A stretch of DNA of 64,000 bases from Bacteroidales bacterium (GCA_017616895.1 JAFZXE010000003.1:1-64000), one strand, 5' to 3'; positions 24,678 to 34,082 are shown, counted from the stretch's first letter. Notes: generated by a model from the sequence alone, not told the origin. Program-made: numbers and translations.

Positions 24678-24935
24678 TTATTTCGTCCTGTTTTTGGAGA
24701 TATAGTCGGCCATAACAGCGACAGACTTGAAGATGTCCTTGCCCTCGTTGGGGTCTTTTATCTTGATGCCGTAGTTTTTCTCCATAAGGACGATGAGTTC
24801 GAGGGCATCGATAGAGTCGAGGGCGAGCCCTTCGCCGAACAGAGGTGCGTTTTCGTCAATATCCTCAGGTTTGATGTCTTCCAGGTTGAGGACTTCGATA
24901 ATCTCGTTTTTCAGTTTTAAGATCAGTTCTTCCAT
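24678..24935 (-). CDS. Acyl carrier protein (polyene cluster, 1)
   Basis: 85 aa. Phosphopantetheine site Ser in LALDSIDALELIVLMEKNYG (about residue 41), acidic four-helix ACP pattern. One of two ACPs in this operon, as in aryl-polyene clusters (ApeE/ApeF). Lies between two ketosynthase-type genes. Confidence 0.92.
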   Translation of the reverse strand: MEELILKLKNEIIEVLNLEDIKPEDIDENAPLFGEGLALDSIDALELIVLMEKNYGIKIKDPNEGKDIFKSVAVMADYISKNRTK

Positions 24936-24998
24936 TGTGTTATTTTATTTTATGTTTGTTGTTTTTCTTCTTGTGATTGGTTTAACTGCCGCTGGCGC

Positions 24999-25649
24999 TC
25001 AGTTGACCCATAATCGTTTTATTTCGTCCGACAGTTCGTTTCTGTGACTGACTGCGTCGCGCTCGATGATGAACATCAGCACATCGTAGTCGGTCTCGCT
25101 GTAGCAATCAACCCATCCCGTCACAAGCGACCGCAACGACCCGTCGCTGAAGGTCATCTCCATAACTGAGGCCATTGCGTCGCTGTCGAATGTAGGCAGT
25201 ACTATGAAGTTCGTCTCGCCATAGAAGTGGTTGCGTATCGCTATCTCGCCGGTAAGGACGTTGGGCAGGGTATATACAAAGAGCGACGGGCTTGGAAACG
25301 ATGTTTCCGGGTCGTCGATGGTGGCTTGGTAGTTGCGGTCGTCGGCAAGAGAGCTGGCGGCATTGAACAGCACCACTCCGCGACTCTCGCCCCACTGCTC
25401 TTGTCTGCGCCCTTCGGCATTGAGCAAAAGCTCGGAGGCTACAAAACCGGCTTTGCACAGGGGGTCCATCTTGTAGAACTTGGGGTAGTCGTTTATATGC
25501 TCTTTGTAGATATCGGCAAGCAAGGTGTCGGCAGATGCGTTGCTCACAAGTATTTGCCCGTCGAGACAGACATTATTATATGTTGTCGGATGACTACCAT
25601 CCATAGGCTGCTGGCCGATAATTCTGACATAATGCTTTATCAAACTCAT
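24999..25649 (-). CDS. Short ketosynthase-like protein without a recognisable active site
   Basis: 216 aa. Segments such as CKAGFVASELLL, RGVVLFNAASSLADDRNYQ and LFVYTLPNVLTGEIAIRNHFYGE follow the N-terminal half of thiolase-fold ketosynthases, with no Cys at the nucleophile position and no His pair. It may pair with one of the full ketosynthases as a structural or chain-length subunit; this is inference. The ATG overlaps the upstream ketosynthase stop as ATGA. Confidence 0.65.
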   Translation of the reverse strand: MSLIKHYVRIIGQQPMDGSHPTTYNNVCLDGQILVSNASADTLLADIYKEHINDYPKFYKMDPLCKAGFVASELLLNAEGRRQEQWGESRGVVLFNAASSLADDRNYQATIDDPETSFPSPSLFVYTLPNVLTGEIAIRNHFYGETNFIVLPTFDSDAMASVMEMTFSDGSLRSLVTGWVDCYSETDYDVLMFIIERDAVSHRNELSDEIKRLWVN

Positions 25650-26773
25650 CTGTCACCTCCTTTCTTGAAAGCGGCGGCGGCGTTGCAGCCTCCGAACCCG
25701 GATATGAGTTTTATGAAGGCATGACGGTCGGTTGTGCGGTTTTCGGACGATACCGATATGGCTCGGCTCACGCCGAGGTTTTCGAAGCCGCGAGTACCAA
25801 GAACCGTATGGTCATCGACAGCACACATGGAAAGCAGCGTTTCAAGCACTCCTGCGGCTCCCATCGTATGGCCATAACAGCCTTTCAGACTGCCTACCGG
25901 TGTGTCTGTCAATCCCGCTCTTTCAACTGCAATCGACTCCATTTCGTCGTTGTAAAGAGTGGCCGTGCCGTGTGCACTGATGAAAGCGATGTCGTCGGGC
26001 TCGATCTTCTGCAACACCGAGCGCAAAGCCAGATAAGACCCCTCGCCTGTGCGTGAAGGCCCGGAGATGTGGTTGGCATCGTTGCGCACGGCTCCGCAAA
26101 CCATCTGCCAACGGTCGCACTCAGTGTCGGACCGTCCATATATTACGGTTGCTGCGGCCTCGCCGAGGTTCAGTCCCTTACGGTCGCGGTCGAACGGACG
26201 GCACGCTTCAGTCGAAACGGCTTTCAGTGCCTGGAAGCCTGTGACTATGAATGGCGACTGTACATCGGCGCCTACTACTACGGCATAGTCGCAAAGCCCA
26301 TGTTCCAATGCCCGCATTGCCTCAATCTGTGCACATACACCCGATATGCATGCATTGGAAACCACCAACGGTATGCGATTGTTTGAGAAATATGATGCGA
26401 TACGGCTGGCTGCCACGCCTGGCAATACGGCCGACGGCAAATCCCTCAGGGCTGAATATCTTCCGCCAGCAAGCAGGCTGACGTTGGCCTTGGTGGTGGA
26501 AACTATGAAAAGCACACGGTCCGACGAGGCGTCTATGTCGCATTGGGCCAAGGCCGCAGCCACTGACTGGATGCACATGCGCTCGAACTTGGTATAGTCG
26601 CCCTCCACGTTCAATATTGTTTCGTCAATCAGTGATGCAAAGAAAGGGATGGGTATGCCAGGAACGCCTTCGTGCAACCGCAGAGCTGAACGACCGGCTT
26701 TCACAGCACAGTAGTTCTCCTCGGTGGTGACGCCGAGCGGAGAGATAATATTATCTGCCAGTTTTACAACCAT
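25646..26773 (-). CDS. Beta-ketoacyl-ACP synthase (polyene cluster)
   Basis: 375 aa with the full triad: Cys in VVSNACISGVCAQIEA, His in ISAHGTATLYND, His in KGCYGHTMGAAG. The N-terminus (VVKLADNIISPLGVTTEEN) is of the Bacteroidota polyene type and not FabF. Two ATGs are possible, 26785 and 26773; the latter has an AGAGA-type ribosome-binding site and overlaps the thioesterase stop by 10 nt. It probably extends the growing polyene chain. Confidence 0.9.
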   Translation of the reverse strand: MVVKLADNIISPLGVTTEENYCAVKAGRSALRLHEGVPGIPIPFFASLIDETILNVEGDYTKFERMCIQSVAAALAQCDIDASSDRVLFIVSTTKANVSLLAGGRYSALRDLPSAVLPGVAASRIASYFSNNRIPLVVSNACISGVCAQIEAMRALEHGLCDYAVVVGADVQSPFIVTGFQALKAVSTEACRPFDRDRKGLNLGEAAATVIYGRSDTECDRWQMVCGAVRNDANHISGPSRTGEGSYLALRSVLQKIEPDDIAFISAHGTATLYNDEMESIAVERAGLTDTPVGSLKGCYGHTMGAAGVLETLLSMCAVDDHTVLGTRGFENLGVSRAISVSSENRTTDRHAFIKLISGFGGCNAAAAFKKGGDR

Positions 26774-27177
26774 TTCTCTTTCCATTGCTGATAAAACTCT
26801 GGTGTCTGCCACACCAGTTGGTATTTCAAATCCATAAACACCTGCATCGTGTCACCTGTGGCAAGTAGGCTTCCGTCGGCGGTGTCGCGTATCTCGTATT
26901 CAAACAAAATCTTGGCAGCATCCGTCGGTTTGTAGGTTATCGTCACGGCGGGTTTCATGCCATAGATAATAGGTTTCTTGTAACTGAAATGCACATCGAC
27001 CAGCGGAGCATAGAATCCATGCCCATACATCGTAAGGTAGTCGATTCCGTACTCTTTGCCGAAAGCTTCGCGGGCATCCTCGAAATAGAGCATGTAGTTC
27101 CCGTGCCACACAATGCACATGGAATCCACCTCGCTGAACCGGACATCGAAACTCTTTGTTACACTCAGTTTGTTCAT
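26764..27177 (-). CDS. YbgC-like acyl thioesterase (4HBT)
   Basis: 137 aa hotdog protein. FSEVDSMCIVWHGNYMLYFEDAR contains the Asp/His/Asn pattern of 4-hydroxybenzoyl-CoA-type thioesterases. Equivalent to ApeK; it probably releases or edits acyl intermediates. Starts in an ATGA overlap with the upstream dehydratase. Confidence 0.9.
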   Translation of the reverse strand: MNKLSVTKSFDVRFSEVDSMCIVWHGNYMLYFEDAREAFGKEYGIDYLTMYGHGFYAPLVDVHFSYKKPIIYGMKPAVTITYKPTDAAKILFEYEIRDTADGSLLATGDTMQVFMDLKYQLVWQTPEFYQQWKEKWL

Positions 27178-27614
27178 TCTCCAGCTTTTTTATCGGTCAA
27201 TGCTATTTTCATCTTGCATGTGGCAAGTGGTTCGTTGCCACGTTTTATTTCGGCTCTCACAAGCGTCATGTTGAATACCTCTTCTTCGACCACAATGGTG
27301 GTGCGCAGCTCTTCGCCCACAGATGGAGTCTCTTCGATTGTCATATTGTTTATCGCCCCGATGACGCCGATATGCACTTCGCCGCCTTTGAGACGTGAGA
27401 GATAGCCTATTCGTGCAGCACAGGTTTGCGCGATATTCTCTACCATTCCGGCCTCAGAAAACCTTCCCTCGCTATTGCAGAACACGCAGTCGCTCTTTAC
27501 CTTGAAGACCGTCTCGGTGGTGTCGCCTTCACAACGAACCAATGCGTCAATCATCACAAACGGTGATCGCTGCGGCAGTATGTCGCTCAAGGGTATGTTC
27601 GAGAGGTCATTCAT
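27174..27614 (-). CDS. ApeP-like 3-hydroxyacyl-ACP dehydratase
   Basis: 146 aa hotdog protein. LPQRSPFVMIDAL is the FabA/FabZ-type start, and SEAGMVENIAQTCAARIGYL fits the ApeP family of aryl-polyene clusters. The ATG at 27614 overlaps the acyltransferase stop by 8 nt; an upstream alternative start would lengthen the overlap. Confidence 0.85.
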   Translation of the reverse strand: MNDLSNIPLSDILPQRSPFVMIDALVRCEGDTTETVFKVKSDCVFCNSEGRFSEAGMVENIAQTCAARIGYLSRLKGGEVHIGVIGAINNMTIEETPSVGEELRTTIVVEEEVFNMTLVRAEIKRGNEPLATCKMKIALTDKKAGE

Positions 27615-28497
27615 GTTTCTGCCAAAAGTCAAAATAGTTAAACCATTGGTATGGATATGCGTTTACCATTTCCTCCAGGACCTTGACATAGCTCTGCGCC
27701 ATGCTGTTCATCCGCTTGCGAATATTGCCATCCTCCTCACATACTATCGGACGCACATAGAGGTGATATACCTTTGTGCTCTGCTTCATATAAAACACGG
27801 CATAGACAGGAGTGCCCTTCTGGGCAGCAAAGGCATATGGACCTGCAGGAAATCCTGCATCCTCGCCCATAAAACGGCAGGTGATGCACTTCTGTGAGCC
27901 GAAAAGACGGTCGGCGTGCATGCTTATTATCTCGCCGTTGTCTATGGCGGTGTTCATCTGGAAGATGTGCGACATGTCGTTGCCCACCAGTATCAACCCG
28001 ATGTTGTGTTTGGCGAGTATCTTTTTGCGGCTTTCCATGATGGCTTCGCTCTCGCCGGCATATACCAGTGCGTTTACGCGTTTTTTGCTTGCGTCAAACG
28101 TGCATCCAGTGAGTTCATAGTTGCCCACATGCGAGCTCAGCATCACAAAGCCCTCATCGCGTTCGGAGTGTTTTTTTATCAGGTCGTTGCCCTCTTCGAT
28201 AAAGGTAAACTTCTTTCCGGCATAGACCGCAAAACGGTCAATGACTATCTGCCCGAAAACATAGTGGTTTCGATATATGTGCCAAACAAGTCTTAGGCCA
28301 TGGTCGCCGCGATGGCTGAAGTAGCCACGCATGGCCTGATAGCCTTTGCGGTTGAAGACCATGTAGAACGGAACCACCAATGCCATGATGGCATAGAACA
28401 CACGCACATCGACCACGCGAAGCATCGCTATCAATGAGCGTTGCATCCACGAAGTGCCGTCGGTACGCCCCGACCACTGCTTGTTTTCTTCTGCCAT
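27607..28497 (-). CDS. LpxL/HtrB-like lipid acyltransferase
   Basis: 296 aa from ATG 28497 (AEENKQWSGRTDGTSWMQRS). One N-terminal membrane segment; the acyltransferase motif HVGNYEL (H-x4-E) lies near residue 120. Members of this lysophospholipid/lipid A acyltransferase family in aryl-polyene clusters (ApeD) are thought to add a fatty acyl chain to the polyene lipid at the inner membrane. A frame extension of 15 residues upstream lacks support. Confidence 0.88.
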   Translation of the reverse strand: MAEENKQWSGRTDGTSWMQRSLIAMLRVVDVRVFYAIMALVVPFYMVFNRKGYQAMRGYFSHRGDHGLRLVWHIYRNHYVFGQIVIDRFAVYAGKKFTFIEEGNDLIKKHSERDEGFVMLSSHVGNYELTGCTFDASKKRVNALVYAGESEAIMESRKKILAKHNIGLILVGNDMSHIFQMNTAIDNGEIISMHADRLFGSQKCITCRFMGEDAGFPAGPYAFAAQKGTPVYAVFYMKQSTKVYHLYVRPIVCEEDGNIRKRMNSMAQSYVKVLEEMVNAYPYQWFNYFDFWQKHE

Positions 28498-28603
28498 GTC
28501 TTGGTAGTTCGTTAGATTACGAGGTTTGGAGGTTTTGGTCAAAGTAAAGAGGTCTCCCCCTTTTACCTATTCATTTTTACAATCCATTCACCCCTCAAAC
28601 CTT

Positions 28604-28849
28604 TCATCCATTCAACCGCTGATCGATATAATTGCAGAACTCGGAGAATGTCTTGATACCCTTCATCTCCTCAGGTTTGATTCTGAAACCGAATCGTTCT
28701 TCCACAATAACCACTATATCGACAAAGTCGAGGCTGTCGATGCCTATATCCTCTTTTAATCGTGCTTCTGGTTTGATATTTTCTGCGTCAAGCTCGAGGT
28801 CTTCAACCAAAAACTGCTTGACGGCGTTTTCTATTTCCTGTCTATTCAT
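28604..28849 (-). CDS. Acyl carrier protein (polyene cluster, 2)
   Basis: 81 aa. Phosphopantetheine site in IGIDSLDFVDIVVIVEERFGF (Ser about 39). Distinct from the first ACP, with a Phe after the DSL motif. Follows the methyltransferase gene by 32 bp. Confidence 0.92.
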   Translation of the reverse strand: MNRQEIENAVKQFLVEDLELDAENIKPEARLKEDIGIDSLDFVDIVVIVEERFGFRIKPEEMKGIKTFSEFCNYIDQRLNG

Positions 28850-28881
28850 TTAGTTTTTTATTTGTGTATGATACTGCTTCC

Positions 28882-29979
28882 TTACTGTTTTGCGCACACC
28901 ATTATGCTGTGGCCGAATCCGAGGTTATCGACGATGCGCTCCACTTTCAGTCCTGCGCGGTTAACCACACGCGCCATGTCGTCAGAGTGGTACATCTTGC
29001 TTGTGCCGTTGGCTATGGCGGTGAAATAAAGGCTAGTCATGGTGAGGCAGAAAGCCGCCAGCTCGTATTTCTGACGGTCCCAGAAAGTCTCCATGATGTA
29101 TATCCGCGATTTTCCGTCCATCACCGCAGCGGCTCTGCTCAGTATGCTCTCAATCTCATCTTCGCCGAAGCAGTCAAGGAACTGACTCATCCAGATGATG
29201 TCATAGTGCTTGTCGGTCGGGAACGGTGCGTTCTTGTCCAGCAGGTTGATGCCGTATCCCGATATGCGGTCGGCTCCGGGCTTGCCGTTGGTAAAGTTCT
29301 TCATCAACCCTATCTGTTGTGGCAGGTCCATGATGGTCACATGCACGTCGGGGTTGTAACCCACGCATTGCAGTGCCCAGCGACCAGTGTTGCCACCCAC
29401 ATCCAAAAGGTTATCGACCTTCTGCGCAAACACCGTCTCAAGTGCCTGTGCAAATGAGTTGTCTGAATAGAAATGGTCGAATCCGAACCAACTCTGCTGT
29501 ACCTGCGGCGGCAGACTGGAAAGTCCCTCATAAACCGTGGGCCAGTCGCCGAAATGTTCCAATCCTACAGGGCGTCCCTCTTCAAGTGACTCCTCAAGCT
29601 TGAACCAACCTTCGTAGTTTACATCGTGGTTGAACGCCATATTGACGCGTGTCAAGGCATCTGTCAGCAAACACCATCCGGTCTTGGTCAGCAGAAAGTG
29701 CTCGCGGTCTTCGGCGAGAACCACTGTGCCTATGCAGAGCGAGGCTTCCAGAAGCACCTTTATGGCGTATGGTGTCTTGCCTGTGCGCTCTACGATTTCT
29801 GACATCGTCAGTCCGCCGTCTGTGTTGCGGAGCATCTCCAGGATGCCCCATTTTACCATTATGCGTGAAGCTTGGAACACCACCGGTCCGAAGGCAATCC
29901 ATTCGGCTTTGCGTTGGGCTTCGCGAGCGGTGAGTTTATCCTCGCTGTATGCTTTTTCGAGAATTGGTGATAGATTCAT
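28882..29979 (-). CDS. SAM-dependent O-methyltransferase-like protein
   Basis: 365 aa. N-terminal winged-helix dimerisation region (ASRIMVKWGILEML, TGKTPYAIKVLLEASL) and a class I methyltransferase fold with SAM motif I NLLDVGGNTGRWALQC near residue 192 and DIIWMSQFLDCF near 262. In aryl-polyene clusters a methyltransferase modifies the aryl head. Whether it methylates oxygen or carbon cannot be told from sequence. Confidence 0.86.
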   Translation of the reverse strand: MNLSPILEKAYSEDKLTAREAQRKAEWIAFGPVVFQASRIMVKWGILEMLRNTDGGLTMSEIVERTGKTPYAIKVLLEASLCIGTVVLAEDREHFLLTKTGWCLLTDALTRVNMAFNHDVNYEGWFKLEESLEEGRPVGLEHFGDWPTVYEGLSSLPPQVQQSWFGFDHFYSDNSFAQALETVFAQKVDNLLDVGGNTGRWALQCVGYNPDVHVTIMDLPQQIGLMKNFTNGKPGADRISGYGINLLDKNAPFPTDKHYDIIWMSQFLDCFGEDEIESILSRAAAVMDGKSRIYIMETFWDRQKYELAAFCLTMTSLYFTAIANGTSKMYHSDDMARVVNRAGLKVERIVDNLGFGHSIMVCAKQ

Positions 29980-30021
29980 TGAAAGTCGGATAAGTTAGGT
30001 TATTTGACTGCTGTCCACTGA

Positions 30022-30546
30022 CTATTTCTTAGTCTTAGCCAGTGTCTCGCCTACTGTTTCAAAGCATTTTGTGAAACGGTCGTTGGGGATGAAGTCTCCC
30101 TCACCGTTGGCGCCGTCAACTTGAATTGAGCACACACTCTCGCCCGTAGCGATGTCGGTGACCTCGATTATACCCCAGCAAAGAGCGTATAGCTGACCTG
30201 GAACGCCAAAGATGTCTGAACGCCAATCCATATTGGCGATTTTCACGACAACACGATATTTAGCACCCTCCTCGCTTGTCGTGGCTTGCGCGCCCTTGCT
30301 TTTCTTGTTGAATCCTTGGATAAAGCCATTCAGGGAATTGTTTACGCGAGCTTCGTAGTCTTCACCGCACCAAGTTTTGAAGTCTTCTTTTTCGTCCCAT
30401 TTTGCATAAGAGAAGTTGAACTCCACAGCCACTTTCACTTTTTCCTTGGCCCATGCCATCGAGCCGGATTTCACTTTCAGGTCACTTTTTGCAAATGCTG
30501 TCATGGCCATAACACAGGCGGCCATTAACAAAACAAGTTTTTTCAT
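30022..30546 (-). CDS. Exported protein of unknown function in the polyene operon
   Basis: 174 aa with a clear signal peptide (MKKLVLLMAACVMAMTAFA). The mature part contains VAVEFNFSYAKWDEKEDFKTW and IANMDWRSDIFGVPGQLYALCWGIIEVTD. No lipobox. I recognise no family. Its place between a methyltransferase and a ketosynthase suggests a periplasmic or outer-membrane role in handling the product. Confidence 0.75.
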   Translation of the reverse strand: MKKLVLLMAACVMAMTAFAKSDLKVKSGSMAWAKEKVKVAVEFNFSYAKWDEKEDFKTWCGEDYEARVNNSLNGFIQGFNKKSKGAQATTSEEGAKYRVVVKIANMDWRSDIFGVPGQLYALCWGIIEVTDIATGESVCSIQVDGANGEGDFIPNDRFTKCFETVGETLAKTKK

Positions 30547-30572
30547 GATTTATAGGTTTTGATGTTTGATAT

Positions 30573-31799
30573 TTATCTTTCAATTCGTTTCACTACTATC
30601 GCGCTGTTTGTACCACCGAAGCCGAATGAGTTCGACAGCACGTTTTTCAGCTCCATATCAACTCGTTCGGGTGTGATGTTCAGGTGTGCGCTCTGTTCGT
30701 CGGGGTTCTCGAAGTTTATGTTCGGGGCCACGAAGTTGTTCTGCATCATCAGCAGGCAATATACAATCTCGCTTGCTCCAGCCATCCAGCATTCGTGGCC
30801 GGTCATCGATTTGGTAGAGCTGATATAGGCTCGTTTTCCCTCAAACACTCTAGTCAGCGCTATGGCTTCGTTCATGTCGCCCTGCGGTGTCGAGGTGGCA
30901 TGTGCGTTCACGTAGTCTATGTCGTCTGCGGTGATTTCAGCATCTTTCAATGCGCGGTTCATGGCCAGTACTGACCCGTCGGCGTTGGCCTGCGATATTC
31001 CGCCGCCGTTCGACGAGAATCCGTATCCTGCCACTTCGCCGTAGATCTTTGCGCCACGCGCTATGGCATGGTCGTAGTCTTCAAGCACCAATGCTGCAGC
31101 ACCGCCCGACGGCACCAGTCCGTCGCGGTCACGGTCGAACGGACGCGAAGCTTTCGCCGGCTCATCTATCCTTTTCGAAAAGGCTCCAAGCGCGTCAAAC
31201 GACGCCATACTGTAAAAGTTCGTTTCCTGGGCACCGCCGCATATCACCATGTCTTGCAACCCCTGCTTGATGAACATATATCCGAGCCCTATGGCGTGTG
31301 AACCGCTCGCACATGCCGCACTCACACTAAAGTTGATGCCGCGTAGGTGGAAGATGGTGCTCATATTCATGTTCACCGTCGAGTTCATCGCCTGAAATAT
31401 CCAGCCCGAACCCAACAGCATAGAGTCGTGTTTCTCGGCCATAAGGTTGGCCGACTCCACCACTGCCTTCGCGGACGAGTCGTTGCCGAAGAGCACTCCC
31501 ACCTCGTTGTTCAGCAGGTATTCTTCATCTATGTTGGCCGTCTGTATGGCCTCTTTTGTGGCCATATACGCATATTCGGCCTCTTCCGAAAGTCCCATTC
31601 TTAACCTGCGATGCAGTTCTTTCAGCACCGGCTTCTGCACTATACCCGACAGCGGTGACTGGTAACCGTAAGGTATTCGCTCGGCATCTATGCCAATGCC
31701 CGACCGTCCGTCGTAAAGCGACTGCCTCACCTCTTCAAGGTTGCTGCCCAGACAGGACCAGATGCCCATCCCCGTCACCACTACTCGTCTGTTACTCAT
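30573..31799 (-). CDS. Beta-ketoacyl-ACP synthase II-like (ApeO/ApeR type)
   Basis: 408 aa with the full triad: Cys in SVSAACASGSHAIGLG, His in VNAHATSTPQGDMNE, His in KSMTGHECWMAGASE. N-terminus RRVVVTGMGIWSCLGSN is classical FabF-like. GHECWMAG in place of GHLLGAAG marks it as a pathway-specific ketosynthase. Follows the ketoreductase gene by 26 bp. Confidence 0.9.
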   Translation of the reverse strand: MSNRRVVVTGMGIWSCLGSNLEEVRQSLYDGRSGIGIDAERIPYGYQSPLSGIVQKPVLKELHRRLRMGLSEEAEYAYMATKEAIQTANIDEEYLLNNEVGVLFGNDSSAKAVVESANLMAEKHDSMLLGSGWIFQAMNSTVNMNMSTIFHLRGINFSVSAACASGSHAIGLGYMFIKQGLQDMVICGGAQETNFYSMASFDALGAFSKRIDEPAKASRPFDRDRDGLVPSGGAAALVLEDYDHAIARGAKIYGEVAGYGFSSNGGGISQANADGSVLAMNRALKDAEITADDIDYVNAHATSTPQGDMNEAIALTRVFEGKRAYISSTKSMTGHECWMAGASEIVYCLLMMQNNFVAPNINFENPDEQSAHLNITPERVDMELKNVLSNSFGFGGTNSAIVVKRIER

Positions 31800-31825
31800 A
31801 TTGTCCTACTTTCGCTTTATCGCAA

Positions 31826-32551
31826 TCAAATTATTCCGCCGTTTATCGAAACCACCTGCCCGGTGATATATGCAGCATCTTTCGAGGCTAGGAACGACAC
31901 CAGTGCCGCCACCTCTTCAGGCTTTCCTATACGTCCCAGCGGAACCATCTTTTTTATCATCTCCTGGTCCAATTCGGCGGTCATGTCCGTTGCGATGAAT
32001 CCAGGAGCCACCACGTTGACCGTCACCTTGCGCGGAGCCACTTCCAATGCCAATGCTTTGCTGGCGCCTATGATTCCCGCTTTTGCTGCCGAATAGTTGG
32101 TCTGACCGGGCATTCCTTTGATTCCCGAAACAGACGAGATGTTAACTATGCGACCGTTGCGGTGGGTCATCATACTTTTCACCAAGCGGCGCGTCAGGTG
32201 GAAAAATCCGCCAAGTGTTGTGTTCACCACGCTCTCCCACTGCTCATCCTGCATAAACACCAGCAGATTGTCTTGACGTATGCCGGCATTGTTCACCAGC
32301 ACCGATATATAATCCTCTGGATGCGACGCATCCCAAGCTTCAATAGCAGCTTCGACTTCGCTCGCATTAGAGACGTCCAGTTTCATCAGCTCGGCTTTAC
32401 CGCCTGCTGCTACGATACTGTCAACTACTTCCCGCGCGGCTTTCTCACTGTTGTTGTAATTTACAATCACTGGGTATCCATCCTTGGCCAGTCTTTCTGC
32501 AATAGCCCTGCCAAGACCTCTTGACGCCCCTGTTACCAATGCGTATTCCAT
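31826..32551 (-). CDS. 3-oxoacyl-ACP reductase (FabG-like, ApeQ type)
   Basis: 241 aa short-chain dehydrogenase: cofactor loop TGASRGLGRAI, NNAGIRQDN, catalytic Ser in VNISSVSG and Tyr/Lys in TNYSAAKAG, ending INGGII. NADPH-dependent ketoreduction in each polyene extension round. Ten bp downstream of the ammonia-lyase gene. Confidence 0.93.
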   Translation of the reverse strand: MEYALVTGASRGLGRAIAERLAKDGYPVIVNYNNSEKAAREVVDSIVAAGGKAELMKLDVSNASEVEAAIEAWDASHPEDYISVLVNNAGIRQDNLLVFMQDEQWESVVNTTLGGFFHLTRRLVKSMMTHRNGRIVNISSVSGIKGMPGQTNYSAAKAGIIGASKALALEVAPRKVTVNVVAPGFIATDMTAELDQEMIKKMVPLGRIGKPEEVAALVSFLASKDAAYITGQVVSINGGII

Positions 32552-32561
32552 AATGTGAAAC

Positions 32562-34082
32562 TTAAAACTCTCTCAAATATTTTTCCACTTTCGCTATCTC
32601 TTCGTAGAACGGCGTGTCTTCAACAAACATCGGTATGATGGCGCGTACGGCGTCGTAATGTTTCCTTGAAGCCGTGCACAGTTTGTCGGCCTTCTTCAGG
32701 CAATCTGTTGCCTGTGCCAGCGCTATGAAATGTATCGCCATCACCTGATAGCAGTTGTCTATTACCTCTTTGCACAGCAACGCCGTATTCGTTCCCATGC
32801 TCACTATGTCCTGGTTGTCGTTGTTGTTCGGTATGCTGTGCACATAGTTCGGCATCGCCAGCGTCTGGCACTCTGCCGTTGTGCTCGTGGCGGTGAACTG
32901 GCACGCCTGCATCCCGTAGTTCAACCCCAGCACACCCATATTCAAGAACGGCGGCAGTATTCCGTTTATTCTATCGTGGAATAGGTAGTTCAGTTGTCGC
33001 TCGGCAGTCATAGCCATCCTTACCACCGCTATCTTCACCTTGTCCTCCTCCAGCGAGATATAGTCGCCGTGGAAGTTGCCTCCGTGATATACGTTCTTCG
33101 TTTCGGGGTCAACAATCGGGTTGTCGCTCGCCGACTGCAGTTCTTCTTCCAACACACGCGCTGTGTTGTGAAGTGTCTCGTATATTGGTCCCATTATCTG
33201 CGGTGTGCAGCGTAGCGAATAGTAAGGCTGCACCTTGTGGCCGAATGTGGTGTCCTCGGTGTGACCGCCGTTGTACAGTTCATGCTCCCTTTCAAGCAGA
33301 CATTTGCTGTCTGCCGACAGTTCGCGCATCTTCCGTGCCACTTCTATCTGTCCTTCGTGGCGGCGACATTCGTTAAGCGGGGCGGCCATCAAGTCGCTAT
33401 AACTTGCGGCTATTTCGTTCATCCATACACTTGCCAGCACTGACAAATCGAGTAGGCGTTCCGCATAATGCTGGTTCACGCAGGCTATGCCTGTCATCAC
33501 CGATGTGCCGTTGGTTATTGAAAGACCTTCGCGGATGTGAATGCCGATGGGTTTCAATCCAAGCTCTTCCATCACGCCCTTTGTCTCGCGCCATTCGCCT
33601 TTATAGTGTACCTTCCCCTCTCCGATAAGAGTCAACGCGATGTGGGCCAGCTGAACCAAATCCCCACTCGCACCTACACTTCCGTGCCTGGGAATAAATG
33701 GACATAACCCTTCGTTGATAAACGCCACCAGCAGTTCAGCTACCTCGCGGTGTACACCCGACCTGCACTGCAATATCGACCCCAGACGGGCAATCATCGC
33801 CGCTTTCACATATATGTCATCCAGCGGTTCTCCCGCACCTGTTGAGTGACTGCGGATGATGTTGTATTGCAAATCCGAGAGAAACTTGTCATCCACTCTC
33901 CACTGAGCCATCGGTCCGAATCCCGTGTTGATGCCATATATGACCTTCTCTGCCGAGAAAGATTTCAAAAAAGCGTGGCAATCATCTATGCCTTTCAGCA
34001 CTTTGTCGTCAATGGCAATACGCTCTCCTCCAAAGAGTATTTTTTCTACGATAGGAAGCGTGAAATTTGATATATTTATCAT
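32562..34082 (-). CDS. Aromatic amino-acid ammonia-lyase (HAL/TAL/PAL family)
   Basis: 506 aa. The Ala-Ser-Gly at 138-140 in HGSVGASGDL forms the MIO electrophile. Tyr49 (VIYGINTGFG) and Tyr288 match catalytic tyrosines. Where histidine ammonia-lyase has Glu414, this protein has Gln424 (NQDIVSMG), as in PAL and TAL, so tyrosine or phenylalanine is more likely than histidine as substrate. The product would be coumarate or cinnamate, the starter of flexirubin-like pigments. It is the first gene of the operon, and no other hut genes are near. The Ser78-His79 pair keeps some doubt about substrate. Confidence 0.88.
   Translation of the reverse strand: MINISNFTLPIVEKILFGGERIAIDDKVLKGIDDCHAFLKSFSAEKVIYGINTGFGPMAQWRVDDKFLSDLQYNIIRSHSTGAGEPLDDIYVKAAMIARLGSILQCRSGVHREVAELLVAFINEGLCPFIPRHGSVGASGDLVQLAHIALTLIGEGKVHYKGEWRETKGVMEELGLKPIGIHIREGLSITNGTSVMTGIACVNQHYAERLLDLSVLASVWMNEIAASYSDLMAAPLNECRRHEGQIEVARKMRELSADSKCLLEREHELYNGGHTEDTTFGHKVQPYYSLRCTPQIMGPIYETLHNTARVLEEELQSASDNPIVDPETKNVYHGGNFHGDYISLEEDKVKIAVVRMAMTAERQLNYLFHDRINGILPPFLNMGVLGLNYGMQACQFTATSTTAECQTLAMPNYVHSIPNNNDNQDIVSMGTNTALLCKEVIDNCYQVMAIHFIALAQATDCLKKADKLCTASRKHYDAVRAIIPMFVEDTPFYEEIAKVEKYLREF

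Noticed and set aside
32562..34082. Calling this gene hutH (histidine ammonia-lyase)
   Set aside because: No other hut genes, it heads a pigment operon, and the HAL-type Glu is Gln; aromatic lyase is more likely, though the Ser-His pair leaves some doubt.
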